This document shows positions 17,040-26,070 of a DNA stretch of 34,594 nt, piece after piece; position 1 is the stretch's first letter; each line of letters begins with the position of its first letter. The stretch lies in NCBI GenBank assembly GCA_964404765.1, contig CAYOLL010000044.1, positions 5,644-40,237 of the forward strand, in the 5' to 3' direction. Both the position numbers and the translations under genes were made by a program. The stretch is from CAYOLL01 sp964404765 [NCBI: uncultured Gemmatimonadota bacterium] (GTDB taxonomy: Bacteria > 4572-55). Under the pieces are notes generated by a model. The model ran no database searches. It saw nothing but the letters and a program-made list of their open reading frames with translations, and had not been told where the DNA came from.

Positions 17040-18677
17040 TCATGGCTTTAAGCCCAGCGTCCCGCCGGGATTCATGATACCGTTCGGGTCCAGATAGTTT
17101 TTAATAGCCTGTTTTAAATCCAGGCCGGATACCCCGTGCTGCTGCTCCATCCACGGGCCCAGAGCGCGCCCCACGCCATGATGATGCGATAATGCGCCGT
17201 GATTGGCACAAATCACATCAAAAAGCCCGGTGTGAAAACGGGTGTACTCCGCCAACTCACTGCCGCGCGTCATCGGGCTTAGGAAAGTGAAGTAAAGATT
17301 CGCACCGTTCTCGTACACATGGGAAATGTGAACCATGCAAACCGTTCTGGGCCGGCTTTTGATATAATGCCGGGTTGCGTTCCACAACGGAATTAGATTT
17401 TCCCAGGTCACCGCTGTCTCCATTGTATCGGTCATAATGCCTAAATCCATCAATGGATCGCGCAGATAGGCGCTGGAATAGCGCTGCTCCAACCACTTGC
17501 GCACCGGTCCGGCCCCGGTAACAAAAGCGCCGTGCCGACCGGCCACCTGTGTCATTTTGCGCCGAACAAAACGCGCGTAATCCCGGTCACCCTCGATGCC
17601 GGCAAACATAATCGTTCTTTGGCCGGGAAGATAGCCGATCGTACGCAAAAGGCGGTCATTCCAACTCCCGGACAAACCCTTCATTCTAAAGGCGATATCG
17701 GATTCTTCCGGATCGGAGATACGAAAAAAATGGGGCATTCCAAACTGACTCTGCATAATTTCGCGCATGGCCGTTACAGCCGAAGTAAAATCTTTAAACA
17801 TATAAGAGCTGTAGGCGGCGTTCTCCGGCCAAAAGCGGCGAATCTGCATCGTCACTTCGGTAATCACACCCAAAATGCCTTCCGAGCCCATAAAAATTTG
17901 ATTTAAATCCCAACCCTGAGCGCTGGCCGGATAATCCCGCGTCACAATCAGCCCGCGCGGTGTGACGATCCGCATGGCCAGCGTCATATCTTCCATTTTG
18001 CCGTAGCCGGTAGAATACTGCCCAGCGCCACGCGCCGCAGCCCAGCCGCCCACGGTCGAGAACTCAAAAGATTGTGGAAAATGACCACAAGTATAGCCCG
18101 CGCCATATTGATTCAAATACCGCTCGAAAGCCGGACCGTACAAACCTGCCTGTACTGTAGCCGTGCTGTTGACTTCGCTCACCTGCACAATCTTGTTCAA
18201 ATGGCGGGTTAAATCCAGACTAATACCACCATTAGGCATTTCCAAAGCGCGCGTGACGGATGAATGCCCGCCAAATGGCGTCAGCGCGACCCGATGTTCA
18301 TGGCACAATCGAACAAGCGCTTCCACATCCTGCTCATGACGTGGATAGACAACAGCGTCCGGCGGATTATCCACCCGGCCCAGACGCAGCTTGAGCAGCT
18401 CGGCATAAAATTTGCCGTGCGCATGATATGCCCTCGAAAAATCATCTTCCGCTACATTTTCTGACCCAACAATAGCGCGAATAGCCGCCAGAATATCAGC
18501 GGAAAGCCTGCATGGACGATCCAGCTTAACTTCGTGATCGCCCGGTAAGTAACGCTCTTTTAAATCGGCTTCGCTAAAGCCAAACATTTCCTTAATCGTT
18601 TTAAGCACGCTGGCGGTTAATTTTTCTTCGTGTTGTGGGTCACCCCATTTTAAGATGTTACGGTATGTTTTGTCCAT
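17040..18677 (-). CDS. FAD-linked oxidase, alkyl-DHAP synthase-like
   Basis: A 545-residue flavoprotein resembling alkylglycerone-phosphate synthase (AGPS), which swaps the acyl chain of acyl-DHAP for a fatty alcohol in ether-lipid synthesis. A PCMH-type FAD domain (about 100-280) has PPDAVVYPRHEQDVEALV, TPFGGHSSV, and GWAAARGAGQYSTGYGKMED. The FAD-oxidase C domain includes DTMETAVTWEN and LSHHHGVGRALGPW, the His-rich motif that is catalytic in AGPS. The end reads LDPNGIMNPGGTLG. ATG at 18675-18677 with GGAAGG six bases ahead is chosen over TTG five codons upstream. plsY lies downstream, which fits a lipid role. A D-lactate or glycolate dehydrogenase role is the alternative, but the HHHGVG motif favours AGPS. 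Confidence 0.82.
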   Translation of the reverse strand: MDKTYRNILKWGDPQHEEKLTASVLKTIKEMFGFSEADLKERYLPGDHEVKLDRPCRLSADILAAIRAIVGSENVAEDDFSRAYHAHGKFYAELLKLRLGRVDNPPDAVVYPRHEQDVEALVRLCHEHRVALTPFGGHSSVTRALEMPNGGISLDLTRHLNKIVQVSEVNSTATVQAGLYGPAFERYLNQYGAGYTCGHFPQSFEFSTVGGWAAARGAGQYSTGYGKMEDMTLAMRIVTPRGLIVTRDYPASAQGWDLNQIFMGSEGILGVITEVTMQIRRFWPENAAYSSYMFKDFTSAVTAMREIMQSQFGMPHFFRISDPEESDIAFRMKGLSGSWNDRLLRTIGYLPGQRTIMFAGIEGDRDYARFVRRKMTQVAGRHGAFVTGAGPVRKWLEQRYSSAYLRDPLMDLGIMTDTMETAVTWENLIPLWNATRHYIKSRPRTVCMVHISHVYENGANLYFTFLSPMTRGSELAEYTRFHTGLFDVICANHGALSHHHGVGRALGPWMEQQHGVSGLDLKQAIKNYLDPNGIMNPGGTLGLKP

Positions 18678-18792
18678 GTTAAGCCTTCCCAATTTTACTG
18701 ATGAAATAATTCAGACTTGAATCGCCAAAATCAATGCCAGAAGCGTAAAGCTCCCCCGGTGGCCCCGATTAAGCGGTCTGTGTTGCAACTGA

Positions 18793-19179
18793 CTAACCTT
18801 TTGCCTTCTCCTTATCCAATTCCTTCTGCTGAACCGTGTCCAAAAATTGATCCACATCTTCCATCTTCTTAAAGACCAGCAAGTTCGGAATCGCCTCGAC
18901 AATATCAAACACACGCTCGATTTGCGGCTGCATCTCAATCATCATCAGGTGGCCGTTGTTGTTGCGGATGGCCTTCCGCGCCTTCAGAATAATACGCAAG
19001 CCGGCGCTGCTGATATAATCCAGCTTGGCCATGTCAAACACCAGAATTTTGGTATCCGGTTTAAGGTATGGCGTCAACTCTTTATCTAAATCATAGTACG
19101 TATTGGCGTCCAGCCGCCCTTCCATCGCCACCAGATAAAAACCGTTCTGGCGTTTCTCAATCGTGACTTTAAAAGACAT
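18793..19179 (-). CDS. STAS-domain anti-sigma-factor antagonist
   Basis: A 128-residue single STAS domain, of the SpoIIAA/RsbV type that is switched by serine phosphorylation and binds an anti-sigma factor kinase. The signature LDYISSAGLRIIL at 53-65 contains the usual phosphorylatable serine (Ser57/Ser58). The last 25 residues are a charged Lys/Glu-rich tail outside the fold. ATG at 19177-19179 follows GGAGAG. No cognate kinase or sigma factor lies in the window, so the partner is encoded elsewhere. The AGPS-like gene follows after about 115 bases and may be read from the same promoter. Confidence 0.92.
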   Translation of the reverse strand: MSFKVTIEKRQNGFYLVAMEGRLDANTYYDLDKELTPYLKPDTKILVFDMAKLDYISSAGLRIILKARKAIRNNNGHLMMIEMQPQIERVFDIVEAIPNLLVFKKMEDVDQFLDTVQQKELDKEKAKG

Positions 19180-19237
19180 TTTTCTCTCCGGGGTTTGGGT
19201 GATCTTATATCCAGCAAATCATTTGAGCTCTGTTGTA

Positions 19238-19266
19238 AATATCAAAGATCAAGACATAAAAGTCAA
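19238..19266 (-). promoter_or_regulatory. Candidate promoter of the STAS gene
   Basis: On the minus strand TTGACT (19261-19266) and GATATT (19238-19243) are 17 bases apart, about 60 bases before the ATG at 19179. The -10 is imperfect. Confidence 0.5.
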
Positions 19267-19336
19267 GCGGCAAATTGCGTCGGTACAGTTGATAAAATGC
19301 GTTGTTTATGTTGCTTATAGCCCAAAGTTACTTTTT

Positions 19337-20083
19337 TTAGCCCGGCAAAAACCGCGCAAACCAGCCGATAGTTTGCCGCCATACCGCCTGCCAATCCGCT
19401 TCACGCATAAAATGGTCTGATTCAGGATATTCGCTATACTGAAGATGCTCGGGACAGGCATGATAATATGGCCGCAGATCTTCTATAAAGCGGCGGGCAG
19501 AATCCGGCGGCACATGGCCATCCTTTCCGGCGTTTATCGCTAATACTGGGCAGGGGGCGAATGACGCTGGAAAATTTACAGCCGCTTTGGCCATCAATCC
19601 CCTCAGCTTCGGCGAAGGATTACCGCTCTTCGGACGCCAATCCGGTGATCCCAGAATAGGAACCACCGCTGCTAAACGCCGATCGGCCAGGGGACCGCCA
19701 AAAGTAATGAACCCGCCCAACGAAATACCGGTCAGACCGATTTGCCCTTGCAAGCGGGCAAGACAAAAATCAATAATGGCCGGGAGCTCCGCCAAAGCTT
19801 CGTCCACAATTTGCATGACTTCGCCGTGCAGATCAACCCCTTGGAAATTGGCCAGATTTTCCAAATAGCCATCGGCGCGCGCCCCATGATGCGGCGCATC
19901 AATCGCCAGCGCGTTAAAACCCGCAGCTGCCAGCCAATTCAACTCTTTGAGCTGAATTTCTTTGCTTGCACCCAGGCCGGGATAAACCAGGACTGTCCCT
20001 CTTGAAGGCGATTGCGCCGGAACCAGCAACGCCGGAACGCGGTTATTTGTGACGGGGATATCAAAGGTTTCGGTGTCTTTCAT
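19337..20083 (-). CDS. Alpha/beta hydrolase
   Basis: A 248-residue soluble hydrolase with no signal peptide. The core shows a nucleophile elbow GISLGG, an oxyanion-region VYPGLGASKE near residue 35, DAPHHGAR, an acid-bearing strand AINAGKDGHVPP, and the catalytic histidine in ESDHFM. This is the dienelactone-hydrolase/prolyl-oligopeptidase-like lineage of YheT/YfhR-type esterases. The substrate cannot be read. The start is taken as ATG at 20081-20083 rather than the in-frame TTG at 20104; neither has a strong ribosome binding site. It lies downstream of dprA and past a long inverted repeat. Confidence 0.85.
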   Translation of the reverse strand: MKDTETFDIPVTNNRVPALLVPAQSPSRGTVLVYPGLGASKEIQLKELNWLAAAGFNALAIDAPHHGARADGYLENLANFQGVDLHGEVMQIVDEALAELPAIIDFCLARLQGQIGLTGISLGGFITFGGPLADRRLAAVVPILGSPDWRPKSGNPSPKLRGLMAKAAVNFPASFAPCPVLAINAGKDGHVPPDSARRFIEDLRPYYHACPEHLQYSEYPESDHFMREADWQAVWRQTIGWFARFLPG

Positions 20084-20138
20084 AATTATTCGAATTATCC
20101 ACAAAATTGAAATTTAGCGCTCCATTTAGAAAATAGAA

Positions 20139-20246
20139 AATAGAACACGGATGACACGGGAAAAACAGATGCTACGGATAATAAAGCGTTTTCAAAGTTT
20201 TAATCCGTGCAAGTCCGTTCGATTTCCGTTTAATCCGTGTTCTATT
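20139..20246 (-). repeat. Inverted repeat after dprA
   Basis: AATAGAACACGGAT (20139-20152) and its exact complement (20233-20246) enclose 80 bases. The arms match the style of those at 4173-4226 (AATAGAACGCGGATGA), and both lie a few bases past a minus-strand stop codon. It may act as a terminator or mRNA 3' structure. Confidence 0.7.
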
Positions 20247-20251
20247 CCTTT

Positions 20252-21361
20252 TTAGCATACCACAAAAAGCTTGCCCGGTAATTGCACGACCGCACCTTTC
20301 AGCTCCAACTGCAGCAGCAAGCCCAGCAATTCCGAGGTTGATATGCGCAGGGTTTCGCTCAGGGCATCGATATGAATCGGTTCGGTGGAGATGGCGGCAT
20401 ATACGGATTCTTCTTCGGGCAAAAGCTGTGGCGCTGGCAGTTTGTCCAGCTTTTTGCGCCGGTCAATGGATTGCGGCAAGACGCGCAGCTCGTTAATAAT
20501 ATCTTCCACGTCGGTTACGATTTTAGCGCCATTTTTAATCAGCAGATTCGGCCCTCTGCTGGCAGTGCTGTTGATGTTGCCCGGTACGGCAAAAACTTCG
20601 CGGCCCTGATCCGCCGCAAAAGTCGCCGTCAATAGAGCGCCGCTCTGCTCCCCCGCCTCCACAACCACCACGCCCAGACTCAGCCCGCTAATAATGCGGT
20701 TACGTCCCGGAAAATTACCGGGTTCCGGCTTGATACCAAACGGATATTCACTAATCAAAGCGCCGGCATTTGGAATTTGCTCGTACAGCTTACGATTTTC
20801 GGGCGGATAAATCGTATCCAGTCCACAGCCCAACACAGCCAACGTGCGCCCGCCGGCATCCAATGCGCTCTGATGAGCTACCGTGTCAATACCACGGGCC
20901 AGCCCGCTAACCACGGTGATACCCCGCTGGGCCAGGTCCGCGCTAAGCATCCGGGCGGCCTGATTGCCATAATGTGTCGCTTTGCGTGTACCGACGATAC
21001 CGATTGCAAATGTATCCTGTTCAAGAAAATCGCCTTTGACAAACAACACCGGCGGCGGATCAAAAATAGTGCGCAAAGCCGTCGGATAAGCGGCATCCCA
21101 TATCGTCACAACCCGCGCCCCGAATTTTTCCATGAAACTAAACTGCCGATCAATCCATTTTTGATTCCGATACGTTCGGATTGCCTCGGCCAGATTTTCA
21201 CTGATATTGGGCAAAGCGGCTAACTCTGCTTGTGTCGCTTTTAAAACATTTTCCGGCGATTGAAAAGTGTCGATCAGCGAACGCAGGCGGGTCTCCCCCA
21301 CCTGCGGCACGGCCATCAGCGTAAAAAGCGCCTGAAGTTGTTGTTGCGAAATTGCAGCCAT
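20252..21361 (-). CDS. dprA: DNA-processing protein DprA
   Basis: Loads RecA on incoming single-stranded DNA during natural transformation. The 369-residue chain has an N-terminal helix-hairpin-helix-like region (AVPQVGETRLRSLI, LAALPNISENLAEAI), then the Rossmann-like core with FAIGIVGTRKATHYG, GLARGIDTVAHQSALDAGGRTLAVLG, PGNFPGRNRIISGLS, EAGEQSGALLTATFAADQGREVFAVPGN and a C-terminal winged helix (IHIDALSETLRISTSELLGLLLQLELKG). ATG at 21359-21361 with GAGACG upstream is chosen over a TTG 13 codons earlier. Length and motifs are normal. It suggests possible competence, although DprA is also kept by non-competent bacteria. Confidence 0.96.
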   Translation of the reverse strand: MAAISQQQLQALFTLMAVPQVGETRLRSLIDTFQSPENVLKATQAELAALPNISENLAEAIRTYRNQKWIDRQFSFMEKFGARVVTIWDAAYPTALRTIFDPPPVLFVKGDFLEQDTFAIGIVGTRKATHYGNQAARMLSADLAQRGITVVSGLARGIDTVAHQSALDAGGRTLAVLGCGLDTIYPPENRKLYEQIPNAGALISEYPFGIKPEPGNFPGRNRIISGLSLGVVVVEAGEQSGALLTATFAADQGREVFAVPGNINSTASRGPNLLIKNGAKIVTDVEDIINELRVLPQSIDRRKKLDKLPAPQLLPEEESVYAAISTEPIHIDALSETLRISTSELLGLLLQLELKGAVVQLPGKLFVVC

Positions 21362-21467
21362 AATTATCGTCTCAAATCCATTCCCGCGTCGCCGCGTCAA
21401 TCCTCCGGCACTCAGCAGAACTTGTAAAGGTCTACTATTTTAACCAAATTACGACCGCTCGTCAACA

Positions 21468-21490
21468 AAAAAGCCCGCAACGGGCCTTTT
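21468..21490 (-). terminator. Terminator of the M28 peptidase gene
   Basis: AAAGCCCG and CGGGCCTTT around a 4-base loop form a stem with A- and T-runs on both sides. On the minus strand it follows the stop codon at 21511 by about 20 bases and ends in six T. Confidence 0.85.
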
Positions 21491-21510
21491 GCGTTTGGCG
21501 CTGTCAAAGC

Positions 21511-24465
21511 TCACTCGAATATCACCTTTGCCGTCATTTCTTTCCCGTCGCGCGTAAACACAATATCCACCGCATTGCCGGGTTTTTGAGTGTTCAGCGC
21601 GCTCATATAATCATAAATGCCGTTGATGACGATCTCGCCCAGCTTGATAATAACATCGCCGCTTTGCAGGCCGGCTTTGTAGGCCGGACGGCCTTCGCGC
21701 ACAACATCCAAATGCAAGCCTTTGCCGGAATAGGCATAATCCGGCACCACGCCGAGCGTCACTTTAAAAGACGACCGCGTTTGCATCGCATCCTGACTTT
21801 CCGCCTTTGTAAAAGCCGGCCGCGCCTTCAAACCATCCAGTTCCGTAACCGTATCCCGCACAAAGCGAATGACATTCGCCTCGCCCTCGTAGTTGATGCG
21901 CCAAAAATCATCCGTCGATTTGTGATACTGTTCATGCGCCCCGGTAAAGAAGAACAAGACCGGCACATCCTTACGATAAAATGAAGTCTGATCGCTGGGC
22001 GCCGGGCCGTCCTCTTTCATCGCCAAATCAAATTTGTAAGTCGCATTGACACTTTTGATCAGATCGGGCCAGACCGGTGAGGTGCCGGTGCCGTTTACAA
22101 TTAGCTTACTGTCCTTCATCCGGCCGATCATATCCATGTTGATCATGGCCACGGTTTTATTCAGTGGCAATAGCGGATTTTCCACGTAATATTTTGAGCC
22201 GATCAGGCCCAATTCCTCGGCGGTAAAGGCGATGAATAATAAACCGTGACGCAAAGCCGAGCCTTGCGAAGGCTTTTGAGCTGAAGTCTTGTTAATTATA
22301 TTCGCAAGATTTTGACCGAAATATGCCGCCAGTTCCAACAGACCGGCCGTGCCGGAAGCATTGTCGTCCGCGCCATTATGAAAAACATCACTCCGGGCGT
22401 CCAGCGAGCTTGGACCACCTAAACCAAGATGATCATAATGCGCGCCGATAACCACGACCTCGTCCGTCTGACCGGGCAAAAAACCAACTACATTACGCAC
22501 ATTGACCTTAATCGTTTGCACGTCCGTTTGCAGTGTCAGCTTGATCCCTGCTAATGCAAAACTGGCCGGCTGCCGCTTCGAATCAATTGCCGCCTGAGCC
22601 TCCGTCAATGTTTTGCCGGACGCTTTCAGTAAACTTTCCGCAACTGTCCGGCTGATGCCGGCTGCGGCAATGCCCGAATCTTTAAACTCATAATCGGTCC
22701 TGAACTTGACAATATCTTCCAGCTCGTCTTTTTGCGCCGGGCCGGTAACAAACAATACCCCGGCGGCGCCCTTTTGCCGGGCCGTCACCAACTTGTGCCG
22801 CAATGCCGCATAACGAACCAACGCATCCTGAACGGCATGGGGATCGTGCGGATCGGAATTGGCCGCGGTCGTATCGGTCCGGGGCGAGCTGCGCAGCAGC
22901 AAAACAATCTTACCGGTCACATCCAGGCCGGCATAGTCATCATATTGATCGTCCGGCGCAGAGATACCATAGCCGGCAAACACCACTTCCGCTTCCACCG
23001 TATCCAGCGCGCTAAAGGCAATGGGCATAAAATCCGTTTCCAGTTTCAACTCCCGGAGCTGGCTATTTTGGCTGACGGCCAGGCGATTATTTTTACCCAA
23101 CTTAACCTCGCCGGGAAATTCAAATGTTTGATAATAAGAATGATCATCTCCAACAGGCTGCAGACCGGCCCCGGCAAAGCGATCGGCAATGTAACGCGCG
23201 GCGTATTCAATACCGTCGCTGCCGGGAAAACGACCGGCCAGCCGGTCATCGGCCAGATAGCGGATATGACGAAAGACATCGGCAGCGGCAATGTCCCGAA
23301 CGGGTGAACCTTGCGCAGGCTTTTGCGGGACACTCGCGGGCAAATCGTTAGCAGGGTTAGTCTTGACAAAGGGCAACTCCGGCACGATCCGACGCACATC
23401 ATCAACCCAATCGCAAATAAACACATTAGTCTCGTTCGGGCGTTCGTTGCGACGATTGGAGCAAAAAATCAGTTTTTGACCGTCGGGCGAAAACATGGGA
23501 AAGCCGTCAAAACCGGGCGTGTAAGTAATGCGCTCAAGGCCACTGCCGTCAAGATTGACCATGTAGATATCAAATTCCCGGCCTTTTGGATCGCCAAGAT
23601 TGGATGAAAAAATGATTTTTTGACCGGACGGGTGAAAATATGGCGCAAAAGAAGCCTTGTTAAAATTCGTTACCCGCTGCGGCCGGCTGCCGTCGGCATT
23701 CATCACATAAATATCCAGTTTACTTGGCCGAATCTGGCCCTGTTTGAGCAGATTTTGATAATCGGCCAGACCGGCGGCATCGCCGTCGAAACGGCTGGCC
23801 CGCCAGACAATCTGCGAGCCGTCCGGTGAGAAAAATGCGCCTCCGTCATAACCGGGCGTGTTGGTCAACTGCTTCAGATTACTGCCATCCAAATCCATCA
23901 GCCACAGCTCCAGATCACCGGAACGGACGCTGGTAAAGACGATTCGGTCTCCGCGCGGCGAGATGACTGCCTCGGCGTCATAACCAGGCGAGTTCGTCAG
24001 ATTTTTGATGACTTTGCCGTCTACATCACCCAGATAAATTTCGTAATCCGCATAAAGCGCCCAGGTATAACCCTTGCTCATATCGGCCGGCGGTGGACAG
24101 CTTGCCCCACCTTGATGCGTGGAAGCATAAATAACATGCTGATTGTCCGGCAAGATAAAAGAACACGTCGTGCGGCCTGTGCCCGTGCTCATCAACTTCT
24201 TGGCCGAGCCATCAAGATTCATCATAAAAATTTGGTCGCACGGTTGGGCGGGATCGCGCGGCGTAGCCTGAAAGATGATTTTTTGGCCGTCTAACGAGAA
24301 ATAGGCCTCGGCATTCTCGCCGCCGTTGGTCAACTGCTGTATGTTGCGCAAATGAACTTCGCGCGGGTCTTTACGGGAACCGTTCAGATCCTGCGCCTGA
24401 GCCGTTAAAAAAAATGAACTCATGGTTAACCATAACATTGTTAGAAAAGCAGACTTAAAACGCAT
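21511..24465 (-). CDS. Exported PD40-propeller / M28 aminopeptidase / PDZ protein
   Basis: A 984-residue secreted or periplasmic metallopeptidase. Residues 1-24 form a signal peptide (cut near AQA). Residues 30-350 carry about six PD40/TolB repeats (AYFSLDGQKIIF, AVISPRGDRIVFTSVRSGDLELWLMDLDGSNLKQLT, MFSPDGQKLIFCSNR). A PA-like region lies at roughly 430-650. The M28 domain has all zinc ligands in order: AHYDHLG, NGADDNASG, FTAEELG, NMDMIG, and the last His in AHEQYHKSTDD. A PDZ domain ends the chain (KAGLQSGDVIIKLGEIVING). ATG at 24463-24465 follows GGAGC. The propeller may select substrates. It is read alone, with its own terminator. Confidence 0.93.
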   Translation of the reverse strand: MRFKSAFLTMLWLTMSSFFLTAQAQDLNGSRKDPREVHLRNIQQLTNGGENAEAYFSLDGQKIIFQATPRDPAQPCDQIFMMNLDGSAKKLMSTGTGRTTCSFILPDNQHVIYASTHQGGASCPPPADMSKGYTWALYADYEIYLGDVDGKVIKNLTNSPGYDAEAVISPRGDRIVFTSVRSGDLELWLMDLDGSNLKQLTNTPGYDGGAFFSPDGSQIVWRASRFDGDAAGLADYQNLLKQGQIRPSKLDIYVMNADGSRPQRVTNFNKASFAPYFHPSGQKIIFSSNLGDPKGREFDIYMVNLDGSGLERITYTPGFDGFPMFSPDGQKLIFCSNRRNERPNETNVFICDWVDDVRRIVPELPFVKTNPANDLPASVPQKPAQGSPVRDIAAADVFRHIRYLADDRLAGRFPGSDGIEYAARYIADRFAGAGLQPVGDDHSYYQTFEFPGEVKLGKNNRLAVSQNSQLRELKLETDFMPIAFSALDTVEAEVVFAGYGISAPDDQYDDYAGLDVTGKIVLLLRSSPRTDTTAANSDPHDPHAVQDALVRYAALRHKLVTARQKGAAGVLFVTGPAQKDELEDIVKFRTDYEFKDSGIAAAGISRTVAESLLKASGKTLTEAQAAIDSKRQPASFALAGIKLTLQTDVQTIKVNVRNVVGFLPGQTDEVVVIGAHYDHLGLGGPSSLDARSDVFHNGADDNASGTAGLLELAAYFGQNLANIINKTSAQKPSQGSALRHGLLFIAFTAEELGLIGSKYYVENPLLPLNKTVAMINMDMIGRMKDSKLIVNGTGTSPVWPDLIKSVNATYKFDLAMKEDGPAPSDQTSFYRKDVPVLFFFTGAHEQYHKSTDDFWRINYEGEANVIRFVRDTVTELDGLKARPAFTKAESQDAMQTRSSFKVTLGVVPDYAYSGKGLHLDVVREGRPAYKAGLQSGDVIIKLGEIVINGIYDYMSALNTQKPGNAVDIVFTRDGKEMTAKVIFE

Positions 24466-24488
24466 AAATGCTCCAAATTAAAAGTGTC

Positions 24489-24540
24489 AAAACCTGACGG
24501 GTTTCCAAAACCTGACGGGTTTCCAAAACCCGTCAGGTCT
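24489..24540. repeat. AAAACCTGACGGGTTTCC repeats
   Basis: AAAACCTGACGGGTTTCC occurs twice in tandem (24489-24506, 24507-24524), followed by an inverted copy, AAAACCCGTCAGGTCT (24525-24540). The direct and inverted copies can pair. The unit resembles AAACCTGACAGGTTT at 16118-16132 and AAACCTAATAGGTCT at 14221. It lies between the M28 gene and the ABC permease gene. Confidence 0.9.
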
Positions 24541-24580
24541 AAGCTCACACAAACTTATGCCAAACAGCATTACAATAATT

Positions 24581-25366
24581 TTATGACGATGCCGATGAAT
24601 ACGCGCGTAATCCCGCCTGCCACAGCCGCAGCGCCACCAACCAAAAAGCAACCGTAACCAGCGTGATCTGCCCAAGCAAGCGCCAGTCAAAAAGAACCGC
24701 CATCACCTGCGCCGGGACAGACGCCATTAAACCAAACGGCAGTATCGTGGTCAAAATCAGGCGGGCCCAACCAGTAAAAACCGTATGCGGAATACTCATT
24801 AAACGCTCAAACGTCCAAAAAATCTGTACAAAACCGCTGCCGGAATGCGTCCAGAATGTCGGAATCAAGCAAACCAAGCGCGTTAAGTAGTGCAGCACGG
24901 CGCCATTCAACAACAGCAGCAGATAACCCACGACATTTAAACCGGTCAAATCTGCGCCGTAATGGACAATAATCCAGCCGAAAATGGTCGAAGCCATCAG
25001 CAAATTAACAAAAGAATTAACCGCAAAATCACGCAGACTCAAAATGAATAACGACGGTACCGGCCGAATCAAATAATAATCCAATGCGCCGTTGTTGATA
25101 AAAATAGGCAGCCACCACATATTGTTGGAAAATAACGTCATTTGCACGGCATCCAACAGGATAAAACCGGCAACAAAAATCATTGCCTGCGCCTCACTCC
25201 AGCCGCCCAAAACCGCCGTATGCAAAAACAGCACTTTAAAAAAAATGATCTGGATCACATAGTACATCGTGTCCATCATAATGCGGAAACAAAAGTCAAA
25301 CCGAAACTCCAGGGATCGGCTGACGGAGAAGCGAATAAAATATAAATAGAGACGCACATAGCGCAT
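24581..25366 (-). CDS. ABC-2 family permease (PF06182-like)
   Basis: An integral membrane protein of 261 residues with six hydrophobic segments, of the ABC-2 permease type formerly called DUF990. The start MRYVRLYLYFIRFSVSRSLEFRFDF and the central FINNGALDYYLIRPVPSLF segment fit that family, in which two permeases usually pair with an ATPase in one operon. Neither partner is in the window, so the exporter is either completed elsewhere or the gene is a leftover. ATG at 25364-25366 with AGGA eight bases ahead is preferred over a longer in-frame start inside an inverted repeat. The exported substrate is unknown. Confidence 0.85.
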   Translation of the reverse strand: MRYVRLYLYFIRFSVSRSLEFRFDFCFRIMMDTMYYVIQIIFFKVLFLHTAVLGGWSEAQAMIFVAGFILLDAVQMTLFSNNMWWLPIFINNGALDYYLIRPVPSLFILSLRDFAVNSFVNLLMASTIFGWIIVHYGADLTGLNVVGYLLLLLNGAVLHYLTRLVCLIPTFWTHSGSGFVQIFWTFERLMSIPHTVFTGWARLILTTILPFGLMASVPAQVMAVLFDWRLLGQITLVTVAFWLVALRLWQAGLRAYSSASS

Positions 25367-25392
25367 AGTAAAATTCCTGCTATACTGATTAC

Positions 25393-25521
25393 GGGTTAGA
25401 AATTGCATTTCAATTCGATGTCATGCCGGAATGCTTCTATCCGACATCTTGCTTACCTGTAAGAAGATTCCGGCTAAAAACGTGCCGGAATGACACTTTG
25501 TACAATTGCAACTTCTAACCC
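25393..25521. repeat. Inverted-repeat element upstream of the permease
   Basis: GGGTTAGAAATTGCA (25393-25407) and TTGCAACTTCTAACCC (25506-25521) are approximate inverted repeats at the ends. Inside are two direct TGCCGGAATG motifs (25424-25433, 25483-25492) and an inverted ATTCCGGC (25467-25474). The form is that of a small non-coding palindromic element, about 129 bases. Confidence 0.75.
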
Positions 25522-25822
25522 TTAACGAGAATATCTTGAATGAATGTAGAAAACCTTGCGAAGCTTGCAAAGGTTACACTTCATAGTTACAGAGTCAATG
25601 CTTTTAAGCTTGGCTGAACTCCCACTCCCCCAGCGCGAATCTTCGCAAAGTTATTTTGTAAGCGCCTATTATTCGTAAAAATCCGCTTAATTCTTACCTT
25701 CTACGCTCTATTCGTTGACGGGATATAGGCCCAAGTCATTTCATTTTAGGCAAAGCTTTAAGAAGTGTATGATAAGTTAAGCGAAATCAAATATCAAGCA
25801 TCAAATTTTAAATAAATTTTGC
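25522..25822. other. Gene-free region with a dispersed repeat
   Basis: This sequence holds the second copy (25547-25623) of the repeat also seen at 16948-17011, then worn AT-rich sequence. No ORF with a ribosome binding site was found. The rpsU promoter begins at 25823. Confidence 0.55.
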
Positions 25823-25851
25823 TTGACAAATATCAAGAATAAAACTATTTT
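25823..25851 (+). promoter_or_regulatory. Promoter of rpsU-yqeY
   Basis: TTGACA (25823-25828) and TATTTT (25846-25851) with a 17-base spacer. The transcript would carry a leader of about 210 bases before the rpsU ATG at 26071, including a hairpin ATACTCG/CGAGTAT (25978-25984, 25994-26000) that could affect expression. Confidence 0.72.
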
Positions 25852-26070
25852 ATCCAGTCAAACTGCATTACTTTTTATCAACAAAAGTATGACTGCTTTA
25901 ATCATACCTGCGGTTAATCAATTTCGGTAAGAATACTGCGTTCTAAAAAACTTGCAACTTGTTGATATAAGGATAGATACTCGGTTTTATTGTCGAGTAT
26001 TGAATCATTAATTTATGAAATGCTTTGTTTGGATCTTTTAAAAATCTTAATAGGGAAGGTGGTGTTTTTC

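Noticed and set aside
17203-17222. Second sigma-54 site (TTGGCACAAATCACAT)
   Set aside because: The -12 element lacks TTGC, and the sequence is inside the coding region of the flavoprotein.
24462-24490. TTGACA hexamer as promoter of the M28 gene
   Set aside because: A -10 at the right distance would overlap the start codon, leaving no room for the ribosome binding site in the transcript.
25990-26070. Longer start for ribosomal protein S21
   Set aside because: The extra 27 residues are unlike S21, and the ribosome binding site is placed for the ATG at 26071.
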